This document shows, one piece after another, positions 38,336-48,114 of a stretch of DNA of 64,000 bases. The DNA lies in contig JACPMZ010000003.1 in assembly GCA_016185705.1 (NCBI GenBank), positions 1-64,000 of the forward strand. The letters are read 5' to 3'. Below the pieces are notes generated by a model. It ran no database searches, was not told the DNA's origin, and saw only the letters and a list, made by a program, of their open reading frames with translations. This DNA is from Candidatus Woesearchaeota archaeon (GTDB taxonomy: Archaea > Nanobdellota > Nanobdellia > Woesearchaeales > UBA10216). Position 1 is the first letter of the stretch. The number at the start of each line of letters is the position of its first letter. Both the position numbers and the translations under genes were made by a program.

Positions 38336-38908
38336 ATGCCAAAAGTAGTAAAAGAGCCGCTGGCAACGATTTATGAGCGGCTAAGAAAGCGGAAAAAGCT
38401 GATAATCGCAACAGCGGCAATTGCAGTTGCCCTTCTGGCATTTGGAATAAGCCTGAAAGACTTAATCTTATTGCCTGCGCTGTTTTTTGCGGCAGCATTC
38501 TCCCAGTATTACAGAAAGGAAATAAGAATCCCGCCTTCGTTTGAACTGGTTTCAATAACAACCGTTGTTGTCGGCATGACGCACGGCCCCTTAGCAGGCG
38601 CGGTATTCGGCGGAGTGGCCGGACTGGCAGCAGAAATACTCAGCGGCGCGATGGATGCTTTCTCGCTGAGCTACATCCCAGGCAGAATAATAATGGGAGC
38701 CATAGCAGGATTCTTCCCTGCAGCAAGCGCGCTGCAGCTCGGAATGATTTTAGTGCTGGTTTACAATGCCATCGCGCAATCGCTTTACCTGCTGCAGGGC
38801 GACCCTGAAGCGAAGATAAAAACAGCAGCCTTCGTGTTCTTCAACGTTGGCATCAACTTTATCCTGTTCTCATTGCTGGGCGAGTTTCTGGTTGGGCTGC
38901 TGCGTTAA
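38336..38908 (+). CDS. polytopic membrane protein, ECF-transporter S-component-like
   Basis: THGPLAGAVFGGVAGLAAEILSGAMDAFSLSYIPGRIIMGAIAGFF. Confidence 0.45.
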   Translation: MPKVVKEPLATIYERLRKRKKLIIATAAIAVALLAFGISLKDLILLPALFFAAAFSQYYRKEIRIPPSFELVSITTVVVGMTHGPLAGAVFGGVAGLAAEILSGAMDAFSLSYIPGRIIMGAIAGFFPAASALQLGMILVLVYNAIAQSLYLLQGDPEAKIKTAAFVFFNVGINFILFSLLGEFLVGLLR

Positions 38909-38941
38909 ATTTAATAATGCGCACAAATCGCAGAAGTCCTA

Positions 38942-38979
38942 TGCGGGGCAGCGGAAATCACAGATTTCCTGGTCCCGCA
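38942..38979 (+). other. structured hairpin in the tRNA-Leu leader
   Basis: TGCGGG...GGAAATC-ACA-GATTTCC...CCCGCA; TATA-like TTTAATAA about 28 nt upstream. Confidence 0.55.
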
Positions 38980-38993
38980 CTCACTACGTTCAT

Positions 38994-39121
38994 GCGGGGG
39001 TAGCGAAGCCTGGCTAAACGCGCAAGCTTCAGGCAGCGAGCAGCGAGCTGCTGAGGTTTCCTGCTCGCAGGAAACAGCTTGTCCCTTAGTGGGTTCGGGG
39101 GTTCAAATCCTCCCTCCCGCA
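38994..39121 (+). tRNA. tRNA-Leu(CAG) with 42-nt intron (39034-39075) at 37/38
   Basis: acceptor GCGGGGG/CTCCCGC; T-arm GGGGG-TTCAAAT-CCTCC; anticodon arm CAAGC-TTCAGG^...^A-GCTTG; BHB with inner helix GCGAGCAG/CTGCTCGC. Confidence 0.9.
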
Positions 39122-39287
39122 TTAAATGATTCAACTGACAGAGGCGGAAGCCAGCTGCCTGCAAATTCCCTATTCCAAATTTTTTTTGAACAAAGCGGGT
39201 AAGCCAGAAATCCGATGTGTTGAAAAGCAAGCTTAAGTCAAGCGCCATTCAGCTATCAAGTGCGCAAAACAATATCAATATTTGCGC

Positions 39288-40496
39288 TCATTTTAAAAGC
39301 CACTCAACCTCCCCCTCGTCAAGATTAAATTCTGCTGCCAGTTTACTGCCGTAGCTGCTTCTTATCATATTTTTATAGTAATGCATCTCCTGTATGACTT
39401 TTTTGGCTGACGTGTGGGTGCTTTCAGCTATTTTCTCTGCAATGTTTTTTCTTTTGTTGTAACGCATGTTTGCCATCCAGATTTTAAGCAAGCGCGAGGT
39501 CTGCTTGTAATTAGCTGCGGCTTCTTGTTTGGAGTCCTTGGCAGCCGCCACTCCAGCGGTCAGAAGCATCTTTATGTAAACCAGCAATCTCCAGTACTGG
39601 GAACGCGAAATCCGGCCGTTCATGACGTCTGCCCTTGACACAGATTCATAAGCTTTGGCAAGAAACTTTGGATTTTTGTACTCAGCAGGAATGTTCTCGT
39701 CAACCCACAAAAACCATTCGTTTGGCTGTTCATCAATATCATCAAAAGCATTCACAGCTATGCTGAAGTCAGTTGTTTTGAGTATCTTGGTAATGGCAGC
39801 TACCATGCCTGCAGCCCTGTTCCTGTCAGAAAGCTCATCAACGTCCTTCTGCGAAAGCTTCTGCGAATTGTGGGAAAGTATCTGCAAATCATTAATTGCA
39901 GCCCTTAAATCCCCGCCGCTCCTGTTAGCCAATGATTTTAATGCGTCAGCGTCCGCTTCAATTTTTTCCTTTGTGCAGATGCTGCTCAGAGCTTTGAAAA
40001 CAGCATCGTAAGGAAGCTGCGCAAATTCAACCATTTCAGCAGATTTTCTTAAAGCTGCAAATTTTTTGTCCCAAGGATCATTGGCAGTCATAACCATGGG
40101 AAATGACGATTTTGCGATAAGCTTTGAAAGCGCAGCAATTCCGCCGCGGTCTTTCTGGCCTGAGATTCCGTCAAGCTCATCAACAAGAATGATTTTTCCC
40201 CTGCCGAAAAGACTCATCTGCGCAGAAGCATTGCCGACAATGCCCTTTATCGAATCTGCGTTGCGGAAATCAGAGGCATTCAGCTCCAGCACTTCATAAC
40301 CAAGCTCATTAGCCAGTGCATAAACGCTGCACGTCTTTCCGCAGCCAGTTAAACCATATAACAAAGCAGACTTTTTCCTCGCAGTTTTATAGTTTTCAAT
40401 AAATCTCCTGAGCCGCTGAACAGAAACCTGCTGGCCGACAATTTCGGATGAGGTTTTAGGGATGTACTTTCGCGTCCAGGAAACTTCATAGCCCAT
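39288..40496 (-). CDS. rfcL: replication factor C large subunit
   Basis: ALLYGLTGCGKTCSVYALANELGYEVLELNASDFRN; VDELDGISG. Confidence 0.93.
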   Translation of the reverse strand: MGYEVSWTRKYIPKTSSEIVGQQVSVQRLRRFIENYKTARKKSALLYGLTGCGKTCSVYALANELGYEVLELNASDFRNADSIKGIVGNASAQMSLFGRGKIILVDELDGISGQKDRGGIAALSKLIAKSSFPMVMTANDPWDKKFAALRKSAEMVEFAQLPYDAVFKALSSICTKEKIEADADALKSLANRSGGDLRAAINDLQILSHNSQKLSQKDVDELSDRNRAAGMVAAITKILKTTDFSIAVNAFDDIDEQPNEWFLWVDENIPAEYKNPKFLAKAYESVSRADVMNGRISRSQYWRLLVYIKMLLTAGVAAAKDSKQEAAANYKQTSRLLKIWMANMRYNKRKNIAEKIAESTHTSAKKVIQEMHYYKNMIRSSYGSKLAAEFNLDEGEVEWLLK

Positions 40497-40700
40497 GCTG
40501 AGAAAAGGGTATGCGGACAATTTTTAATGGTTGCGGTGTTTGCCCAAATGGCGAGAATCCGGTATTCCCCGGTTGAATTCATCTCAGATGGTTTTCCTAC
40601 CAGCAGCAGAATTTTTTCCCTCTTTTTGAAGGATTGAAAACATTTTTTCCAAAAACTCTTCTCCCGATTGATCGCTCAACTTCATTATGGCGGCGCATCA

Positions 40701-41075
40701 CTATTGCTTTTCCTCCCCAATATTCACCTTATTCACCAGCCCCTTAAACGCCTCCCACTTTTCAGCAGGTATTCTCGTGCCCTGCTTCGTAAAGCCCGTG
40801 TATTTTTCGCTCGTGAGAAATTCTCTGATGGTTACGCCTTTCTGCCCGCCGTAATCATCAACTTTTACGACTATTTCTGTTGTGTCATTCTTTTTAACCC
40901 TTCCAACTTCCTCTTCCATCGCAAACACCTTTTCCAAGTTTTTCTTCCTGTCCCATCCAGAATAGTATTGAAGACGCTTCTCCTGCGGAACGTGAAACGC
41001 AGGATTTTTCTTCTTCTGCGCTTCTTCCTGCCGCATGCTCTCCAGCGCGTCCTGCAACTTGTTTTGTACAGCCAT
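40701..41075 (-). CDS. hypothetical protein
   Basis: ORF, Lys/Glu-rich. Confidence 0.4.
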   Translation of the reverse strand: MAVQNKLQDALESMRQEEAQKKKNPAFHVPQEKRLQYYSGWDRKKNLEKVFAMEEEVGRVKKNDTTEIVVKVDDYGGQKGVTIREFLTSEKYTGFTKQGTRIPAEKWEAFKGLVNKVNIGEEKQ

Positions 41076-41159
41076 TCAAAATATCACGGTTAAGAATAGC
41101 TATGCCTTCTGCCCATAAATATGTTGGCAATTCTTAGTCTGCATTGCCTGCAGCCGCCT

Positions 41160-42005
41160 TTAAGATGGATTGAAGTTTTTCTTCTCCTCGTCCTTCTTCT
41201 TAACCCTGTCCTTCAGCTTCCCAAACAGCTTTTTCTGCCTGTGCTTCAGAACCTTGCCGAAGTCCTGCGCTCCTGCCTGCACGTACTTTGGAAAGCCCTC
41301 ACCCCAGCGATAAGTGCCTATGGCAGTTGCAGTAGCAATACGGCCTCCTCCCTTGACGCCTTCAGGATTCATGGCAGTGCCGTAGCTTTCAACTCCTATA
41401 AGACTTTCAACCCTGTACCTTAAAGGAACTGCCGGCTTTTCATCAGAATAGCCAATCGTTATAACGCCCTGAGGCCTGATGTCCTCCTGCTGGCCGAAAA
41501 TCCTTGAAACGGCTTCCTCGTCAAACGCGCTGACAAAGCACGTTGCCAGCCCAAGGTCATGCGCTGCAAGCATAATGTTCATGGCAGCCATGGCGCAGTC
41601 CTGAATGGAATAAAGGCGGGTTCCGCGAATGCCGTAATACTGCTCTTCCTTCTGAAGCTTTGCAAAAATGACGATATGCACCGGAGCCTGCTCCATCCAG
41701 TACTGCTGTAAGCAAGCTTCTGCAATGTCCTTGCGCCTGCCGCCGCGGACAACAACAAAGCGCCAAATCTGGAGATTGCCTGCATTGGGAGCCATCATGC
41801 CTGCCTCAACGCAGGCAATAATCTTGTCCCACTCAACAGGAACATCCAGATAGGAGCGGACACTCCTGCGCTCCTTGATAGCACGTATAACAGGCGTATC
41901 ATCATCAGCATGGCGCGCAACGCCGCCCCTGACCAAGTGCTCGGGCATGGGCTGAATTAAGGCGTGGGGGTTAATAAAGTTAACTGTCAACCAAGAATAA
42001 ACCAA
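41160..42005 (-). CDS. nitroreductase family protein with C-terminal extension
   Basis: IKERRSVRSYLDVPVEWDKIIACVEAGMMAPNAGNLQIWRFVVV. Confidence 0.85.
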   Translation of the reverse strand: MVYSWLTVNFINPHALIQPMPEHLVRGGVARHADDDTPVIRAIKERRSVRSYLDVPVEWDKIIACVEAGMMAPNAGNLQIWRFVVVRGGRRKDIAEACLQQYWMEQAPVHIVIFAKLQKEEQYYGIRGTRLYSIQDCAMAAMNIMLAAHDLGLATCFVSAFDEEAVSRIFGQQEDIRPQGVITIGYSDEKPAVPLRYRVESLIGVESYGTAMNPEGVKGGGRIATATAIGTYRWGEGFPKYVQAGAQDFGKVLKHRQKKLFGKLKDRVKKKDEEKKNFNPS

Positions 42006-42048
42006 AAACTATTTAAACAAATGGACATATGTCTATTATTCTGGACAA

Positions 42049-42591
42049 TTGTTGATTAAAATGGACAAACTGCTGGAGTATTTTATTGAAGAGCCCGAAA
42101 AGGAGTTTCATGTAAGGCAGCTTGCCAAACTGACACGAAAATCACCGACTACAATATCCAAATACCTGGCAAAATTCAAAAAGGACGAGTTGCTCAATTC
42201 CAGAAGGAAGCTTAACCATCTGCTGTACAGAGCACATACTGAAAGCATTGCATTCAGGGACTTAAAGCTGTCGCATAACATCAAACAACTTCGGCAAAGC
42301 GGTTTGCTATTGTACTTAATAGAAGAATTCAACAGTCCTGAAGCCATTATATTATTCGGCTCCTACCGCAAAGCCGAAGACACAGCCCAAAGCGACATTG
42401 ACATAATGATTGTAAGTCCTTCTCAGAAACAGCTTCAGCTGTTAAAATATGAAAAATTACTTAATCGCAAAATCCAGTTGTTTGTATATGCAAAAGCTGA
42501 GATAGAGCGAATGAAAATTAAAAACAAGGAGCTACTCAACAACTTGGTAAACGGAATTGTACTGCGGGGCTTTTGGGAGCTATTCAAATGA
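42049..42591 (+). CDS. HTH-nucleotidyltransferase (MNT)
   Basis: IILFGSYRKAEDTAQSDIDIMIV; N-terminal HTH. Confidence 0.85.
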   Translation: MLIKMDKLLEYFIEEPEKEFHVRQLAKLTRKSPTTISKYLAKFKKDELLNSRRKLNHLLYRAHTESIAFRDLKLSHNIKQLRQSGLLLYLIEEFNSPEAIILFGSYRKAEDTAQSDIDIMIVSPSQKQLQLLKYEKLLNRKIQLFVYAKAEIERMKIKNKELLNNLVNGIVLRGFWELFK

Positions 42592-43007
42592 AATTTGAGG
42601 ACTTTATTCAGCATGGAAAGGTAAGGAAAGCATCTCCAGATGTGGCTTTGGCCAAATCCCTTGTTTCAACTGCCGCAGTTGATTTAAAGTTTCTAAGCGC
42701 GTTGCAGGTTAACAGCACCTCAGCCAGAAAGGTAATGACAAACTATTATGATGTATTGAGAAGCATTTTAGAGGCCATTTTGGCAGTGGAGGGCTACAAG
42801 GTTTACTCCCATGAAGCTTTTACATATTTCCTAAAGGACAAAGGAGAAAGCTTTATCGCAGAAAAGTTTGACAGATTCAGAAGGATAAGAAACAGCATAA
42901 ATTATTATGGCAAGGACATATCTGCAATTGAAGTCAAGGAAAATGCAGGAGAGATTGTTGAAATGATACAAATACTCAAGGAAAAGCATCTGAGTGGTGT
43001 GAAATGA
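42588..43007 (+). CDS. HEPN domain protein
   Basis: MTNYYDVLRSILEAILAVEGYK...FRRIRNSINYYGKDI; overlaps the MNT gene. Confidence 0.75.
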   Translation: MKFEDFIQHGKVRKASPDVALAKSLVSTAAVDLKFLSALQVNSTSARKVMTNYYDVLRSILEAILAVEGYKVYSHEAFTYFLKDKGESFIAEKFDRFRRIRNSINYYGKDISAIEVKENAGEIVEMIQILKEKHLSGVK

Positions 43008-44659
43008 AGTATTCTGAGTTAACAGAAATCTACGAAAAGCTTGGCAAAACGAGCAAGCGCCTGGCAAAAACAGAGCTGCTGTCAGAGTTCCTCAAAAAAG
43101 TGCATGGCGATGAAACAGAAGAAGTGGTTTTGCTGCTGCAGGGCAGGGTGTTCCCTGCGTGGGATGAGCGGGAAATAGGAGTTGCTTCGCAATTAATGGC
43201 AAAGGCGATTGCAATAGCTTCCGGAATTGAATTAGCCGCTGTTCAAAAGGAATGGAAAAAAACAGGAGACTTGGGGGATGCTTCTGAAAACCTGCTGAAG
43301 CACAAAAGGCAGCACACGCTTGCACACAGCGATTTGACGGTTAAGAAAGTGTTTGACAACCTCAGAAAGCTTGCCGCGGAAAGCGGCAGCGGCAGCGTTG
43401 ACAGGAAGCTTCAATTAATTGCAGAGCTGTTGACATCAGCAGGAGGCAGCGAAGCAAAATACATAACAAGAACCATTCTGGGAGAGCTGAGAGTCGGAAT
43501 AGGAGAGGGGGCGCTGCGCGATGCCATAGTGTGGGCAAATTTCATGAAAGTAAAAGATGCAACTGTTGCGAAGGCAGCAAAGCGCGGGCTTAGCGGATTA
43601 AGCTCTGTGAGAATGGTGCCGGGCAAGCCAGTCAAGGTAATGCTTGCGCTTAAAGCAGAAACAGCGGCTGAAGCTTTGGAAACCTGCGGGAGGCCGGCTG
43701 CGGCAGAGTTCAAGTACGACGGGTTCCGGCTTGAGATAACAAAAGATGAAAACGGAAACATTGGCCTGTACACCAGACGGCTTGAGAATGTTCTTGAGCA
43801 GTTTCCTGATGTGGCTGAATATGTGAGGAAGCATGTGAAAGGCAAATCCTTCATTCTGGACGCTGAAGCAGTCGGCTACGACAGAAAAACCGGGAAATAC
43901 CTGCCGTTCCAGAAAATCTCCCAGCGCATAAAAAGAAAGTATGACATCCAAAAAACAGCAGAGGAGCTGCCTGTGGAAGTTAATGTTTTTGACGTGCTTG
44001 CATACAACGGCAAGAACCTTATCAATGAGCCGTTTAAAAAAAGGCGCGAGCTGCTGCACAAAATAATTCAAAGCGCAAAGAGGAAGATAAGGCCGGCTGA
44101 ATCAATTGTAACTGACAAGGAAGAGGAGATTGAAAAATTCTTTGAAGAGGCAAGGGCAGCAGGAAACGAAGGACTGATGGTTAAGAACCTTGATGCCCCG
44201 TACAAGCCGGGAGCAAGAGTAGGGCATATGCTGAAGTTCAAGAAAACAGCGGAAAACCTCGACCTTGCCATAATCGGGGCAGAGTGGGGGGAGGGAAAGC
44301 GGAGCAGCTGGCTGAGCAGCTACGACCTGGCGTGCAGGAAAGGCAGCGAACTGCTGGAGATTGGAAAAGCAAGCACAGGGCTTAAAGAGAAGAAAGAGGA
44401 AGGACTAAGCTTTGAAGAAATGACCAAGCTGCTCAAGCCGCTGATAACAGAAGAGCATGGGCGGCATGTCAAAGTGAAACCAAAGGTAGTGATAGAAGTC
44501 GGCTACGAAGAAATCCAGAAAAGCCCAAGCTACAGCAGCGGATATGCATTAAGGTTTCCGAGGGTTGTCCGCAACCGGACTGATGAAAAGGGGGTACATG
44601 ACATAAACACGCTCCAGGAAGTTGAAAGGCTCTACAGGCAGCAGAAAAAAAGCAGCTGA
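43004..44659 (+). CDS. lig: ATP-dependent DNA ligase
   Basis: AEFKYDGFRLEI adenylation motif; EGLMVKNLDAPYKPGAR; KPKVVIEVGYEEIQKSP. Confidence 0.95.
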   Translation: MKYSELTEIYEKLGKTSKRLAKTELLSEFLKKVHGDETEEVVLLLQGRVFPAWDEREIGVASQLMAKAIAIASGIELAAVQKEWKKTGDLGDASENLLKHKRQHTLAHSDLTVKKVFDNLRKLAAESGSGSVDRKLQLIAELLTSAGGSEAKYITRTILGELRVGIGEGALRDAIVWANFMKVKDATVAKAAKRGLSGLSSVRMVPGKPVKVMLALKAETAAEALETCGRPAAAEFKYDGFRLEITKDENGNIGLYTRRLENVLEQFPDVAEYVRKHVKGKSFILDAEAVGYDRKTGKYLPFQKISQRIKRKYDIQKTAEELPVEVNVFDVLAYNGKNLINEPFKKRRELLHKIIQSAKRKIRPAESIVTDKEEEIEKFFEEARAAGNEGLMVKNLDAPYKPGARVGHMLKFKKTAENLDLAIIGAEWGEGKRSSWLSSYDLACRKGSELLEIGKASTGLKEKKEEGLSFEEMTKLLKPLITEEHGRHVKVKPKVVIEVGYEEIQKSPSYSSGYALRFPRVVRNRTDEKGVHDINTLQEVERLYRQQKKSS

Positions 44660-44802
44660 AAAAGGAGCTAAGCGCTGCAACATTTGACGAAACCATCAAC
44701 AAGCTGGCTCTCAACCTTAAAAGGCCGAAAAAAACCATGTTTGGAGCTGTCAAAGGAGTAAAAGCCAGGTTTGTGAGGGAAGAAATTGACCGTTTTAGTT
44801 GA
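44626..44802 (+). pseudogene. N-terminally truncated VapB-like antitoxin remnant
   Basis: frame reads ...QLKKELSAATFDETINKLALNLKRPKKTMFGAVKGVKARFVREEIDRFS*, no ATG or N-terminal DNA-binding strand; overlaps the lig 3' end. Confidence 0.5.
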
Positions 44803-45160
44803 CAGCTGGGCGTGGATAGAATATTTCAGGGGAACCCGCTTCGGCGAGAAGGCAAGGGGCTACATTGAAGGAGAGGAAAAAGTCATTGTAAGCGCCATCA
44901 ATGTTGCCGAGGTTCGCCTTTTTTTGCTAAGGCATAAGCGGGCTGAAGAAGCCAGGTTGATCAGATTCCTCCTTAATACATCTTTTCCTGTCCCGGTAAG
45001 TACTGAGATTGCCGTGCAGGCAGCAGGAGCGAAGCATGAGAAAAAATTCGGAATGGCAGACGCCATTATTCTGGCAACTGCAAAGATGCACGATGCAAAG
45101 ATAGTTACAGGCGACGATGATTTTAAGGGGCAAGAAGCGGCGGTTTACATTGGCGAATGA
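44786..45160 (+). CDS. PIN domain (VapC-like) toxin
   Basis: TVLVDSWAWIEYFRGT...FGMADAIILATAKMHDAKIVTGDDDF. Confidence 0.88.
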   Translation: MTVLVDSWAWIEYFRGTRFGEKARGYIEGEEKVIVSAINVAEVRLFLLRHKRAEEARLIRFLLNTSFPVPVSTEIAVQAAGAKHEKKFGMADAIILATAKMHDAKIVTGDDDFKGQEAAVYIGE

Positions 45161-45205
45161 TTCCCAGCCAGAATAAGCAAAGCTTTTATTTGATGCAGCA
45201 TTCTG

Positions 45206-45673
45206 ATGAGGCGTATGGTAAAAGATTTCCATCATTTCAAGGGCGGTGGGCTTTCGGGGTTGAAGAAGCTGAAGCGCAAAGCCGCTGAGGAAAATAAAAA
45301 AATTACTGCAGACTGGAAGAAAAAGCTGACTCCTGAGCAGTACCGCGTGCTTCGCGAAAAAGGAACTGAGGATGCTTTCAGCGGAAAATATGATGATTTT
45401 TTTGAAAGCGGGCAATACAAATGCGCTGCATGCGGAGAAATTCTGTTTGATTCCAAGACAAAGTATGATTCAGGATGCGGCTGGCCGGCATTCTTTGAGG
45501 CAAACAAGGACAGCATTGTCACAAAAGAGGACAATAGCTGTGGAATGAAGCGGATAGAAGTCATGTGCAGGAAATGCGGCGGGCATCTTGGGCATGTGTT
45601 TGACGACGGGCCAAAGCCGACTGGGAAGAGGTATTGCATCAATTCTGCTGCGCTGGAGTTTTGGAAAGGGTAG
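45206..45673 (+). CDS. msrB: peptide-methionine (R)-S-oxide reductase MsrB
   Basis: [27 protein letters not shown]...[32 protein letters not shown]. Confidence 0.96.
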   Translation: MRRMVKDFHHFKGGGLSGLKKLKRKAAEENKKITADWKKKLTPEQYRVLREKGTEDAFSGKYDDFFESGQYKCAACGEILFDSKTKYDSGCGWPAFFEANKDSIVTKEDNSCGMKRIEVMCRKCGGHLGHVFDDGPKPTGKRYCINSAALEFWKG

Positions 45674-45674
45674 C

Positions 45675-45980
45675 CTACCAGTGCTTCCTTAAGTTATTCA
45701 GGCCTTCCAGATAGTCCTCGTAGCTTATCTTGCTCCTCACTCCGAATTCTGTCAGCACATCCATCATCTCACTTATAGACAAGCCCGCAAGCGCTGACGC
45801 CTTGCCAAGAGACGCATGCCCTTTCTTATAACTATCAATGGCATACATTACTCTGCCCTTGTCAACCAAGTGCCTTATGGCTTTTGACACTTCTTCCTTG
45901 TTGTCTTTTGCCAGCTTTTTTACAAACTCGTAATCTCGCTTATCAATTCTTACGCTTAAAGTCTTTTGCATTTTCATCAC
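45675..45980 (-). CDS. UPF0175-like antitoxin
   Basis: ORF paired with and overlapping the PIN-like gene; SIDSYKKGHASLGKASALAGLSISEMMDVLTEFGV. Confidence 0.65.
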   Translation of the reverse strand: MMKMQKTLSVRIDKRDYEFVKKLAKDNKEEVSKAIRHLVDKGRVMYAIDSYKKGHASLGKASALAGLSISEMMDVLTEFGVRSKISYEDYLEGLNNLRKHW

Positions 45981-46467
45981 TCCTTACCCTGTTTTTCGCA
46001 TTTTCCATTATATCCTGTTTGTATCTTCCATACCTTGCCAGTTCGCTTAGCTTTGATAATGCCTCTTTTTTTGTCAAGAGATTTTTTTCATTTGCCCTCA
46101 CTATAAAATCAACTGCTGTCGTAAACTGGATATTTAACACCTTACACGCATTAATGGCATTTTTGTCGTCAGTTGCTAAGAGACTGTTCTTCTCATAATT
46201 AGCCACTGCAACAGACTCAGCCTCTCCTCGGTCTAATTTGAAGTCTTCCATCAGCTTTGCTGCCAGTTCTTCAGGCGCCGCCACTGCCTCAATTTTACCC
46301 TCCATTATGCGTTTCTGTATTAACAACCCGTCAAATGTTTTCTTAGCAGCAGTTTCCCTTTCAGCTTCTTTCGGAAGAACTGCTTTGCCTTTATAGTCGC
46401 CCAAAAACAGGTCTAACGCTTCCACCTTAGCTAGCAATATTAATGTGGACGAATCGAATACAATCAT
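45943..46467 (-). CDS. PIN-like/DUF3368-type toxin
   Basis: MIVFDSSTLILLAKVEALDLF...LDRGEAESVAVANYEKNSLLATDDKNA. Confidence 0.75.
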   Translation of the reverse strand: MIVFDSSTLILLAKVEALDLFLGDYKGKAVLPKEAERETAAKKTFDGLLIQKRIMEGKIEAVAAPEELAAKLMEDFKLDRGEAESVAVANYEKNSLLATDDKNAINACKVLNIQFTTAVDFIVRANEKNLLTKKEALSKLSELARYGRYKQDIMENAKNRVRSDENAKDFKRKN

Positions 46468-46554
46468 GATTGCAATTTATTACATACGTAATATATAAAT
46501 TCTTTGGTTTTCTAACTCATAATCTCTGCTGCGCTGGAGTTTTTTAAGAAATAG

Positions 46555-47628
46555 CTAAAATTGGGCCTTGAAAGCCTCAACAAACCTGTCAAAATCCTCC
46601 GCTTTCACCGCAGCGCCGCATGCATACTCGTGGCCGCCGCCGTAGCCGCTTATATTCTTTAAAGCCGACTGAAGCTTTGGCAGGATTATGTTTTTTCCGC
46701 TGCCGCGGAGACTCATTCTGACCTCGCCTTCCCTGATTCTGCCTACAATAATGATTTTGTCAGGATACAAATGCAACAGCTCGTTGGAAACCTCGCTTGA
46801 AAAGCTTTGAGTTCCTTTGTATGTGTGTATAAGAAATCTGTCTTCGGCAACAGCAGCTTTTGCCTTGTCATAGACTTCCTTGTATTCCTTGTTTATTTTT
46901 TCATATTTGCTGTAAAGGTATTTTCCTGCAGGAGTCTTCTGCTCAAGGATTTCGTAAGGGTCGTTTATTCTGGTCAGGATTTTTATGCACTTCACGGCAT
47001 CAGGGGTTGGACCTTTCTGAACGAAGGAAAAAATCTTCACCAAAATTCCCAGCCTGGTGTCGTAGAGCGCATCATCGGGCTTTTTTACATTCCCCCACAA
47101 GTCAGGATACGCTTTCGCAAATTCGTCTGCAAACTCAGGAACCATCCAGTCGCCAACAATGCCTGTCATTGCTATCCACAAATTTGCTTTGTCTCCGTTC
47201 ACTTTGTAGCAGAGGTATGAGGCAGGGTAGTTGTCATCAATTTTGCTGCTTCTTGGATTGAAATATTTCACGTTTTTCAATTTTATCGGCTGGTGGTGGT
47301 CAATCCAGATAACCGGCTTTTTGACCGCATCCACAAATGACTGCTCGACCATGGCTATGTCAGCAATGAAAACCTTGTCAAACCTCGGCTGAGAAGCTGT
47401 CTGAGTAAAGCGCTCATCAACCTTTGGAACTGCCTTGACCATCATCCCGCTGCCGCGCTGCACGAGTTTGTAAAGAAGCAGGAATGAAGTGAGCCCGTCA
47501 GGGTCGTCATGAAACAAAAACAAAGGGTTTTCGCTTTCCTGCAGTTCCTTCCGGATTTCTCCGTATTGTTCTTGCGTGAGCATCTTAAACTGCAGCTTGC
47601 CCGAGTTTAAAAACTTGTTGCTAAACAT
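46555..47628 (-). CDS. DHH family phosphoesterase
   Basis: LFHDDPDGLTSFLLLYKLV; VIWIDHHQP; SGYGGGHEYACGAAVKAEDFDRFVEAF. Confidence 0.88.
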   Translation of the reverse strand: MFSNKFLNSGKLQFKMLTQEQYGEIRKELQESENPLFLFHDDPDGLTSFLLLYKLVQRGSGMMVKAVPKVDERFTQTASQPRFDKVFIADIAMVEQSFVDAVKKPVIWIDHHQPIKLKNVKYFNPRSSKIDDNYPASYLCYKVNGDKANLWIAMTGIVGDWMVPEFADEFAKAYPDLWGNVKKPDDALYDTRLGILVKIFSFVQKGPTPDAVKCIKILTRINDPYEILEQKTPAGKYLYSKYEKINKEYKEVYDKAKAAVAEDRFLIHTYKGTQSFSSEVSNELLHLYPDKIIIVGRIREGEVRMSLRGSGKNIILPKLQSALKNISGYGGGHEYACGAAVKAEDFDRFVEAFKAQF

Positions 47629-47697
47629 ATTTTAGTATAGCTATTGGTAACATTTATATAGTGGTAATTCATACAGTATACCAGTGGGGTGGGATAG

Positions 47698-48114
47698 TTG
47701 GTAATATTATTTGACCAGTATCACTTGCCAGAGGACGTGTACGAAACCATATTTGCGACAAACCAGCAGCGGATAGTTGCAAAAGTCCTGATAAATTCCA
47801 TGAAGCAGAAAGGCGGCGAGATGAACAAGACAGAGATGAGCTTCTTCGCAACCAAGCTGCATGACGGCGAGCTCGTTACTGAGATTGACACGCCGGAATA
47901 CAAGGGCAAGAAAGTAAAGCTTTCATACAACAAGCGCCAGTTCTACGACCGCATCCTGACGCCGATGAAAACAATGGGAATGATAGACTACGACATGTAC
48001 AAGAAAACGTATAAGGTGAGTGACGCTTTCTACAGAGAAATCCTCAAAATCGGGCTGATGTGGCAGCAGGAAGTAAGGAGTCCTGTGAGCGAGTATAAGG
48101 TGAAGAAGAATTAG
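47698..48114 (+). CDS. HTH-like hypothetical protein
   Basis: ORF with promoter-like TTTATATA upstream. Confidence 0.5.
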   Translation: MVILFDQYHLPEDVYETIFATNQQRIVAKVLINSMKQKGGEMNKTEMSFFATKLHDGELVTEIDTPEYKGKKVKLSYNKRQFYDRILTPMKTMGMIDYDMYKKTYKVSDAFYREILKIGLMWQQEVRSPVSEYKVKKN

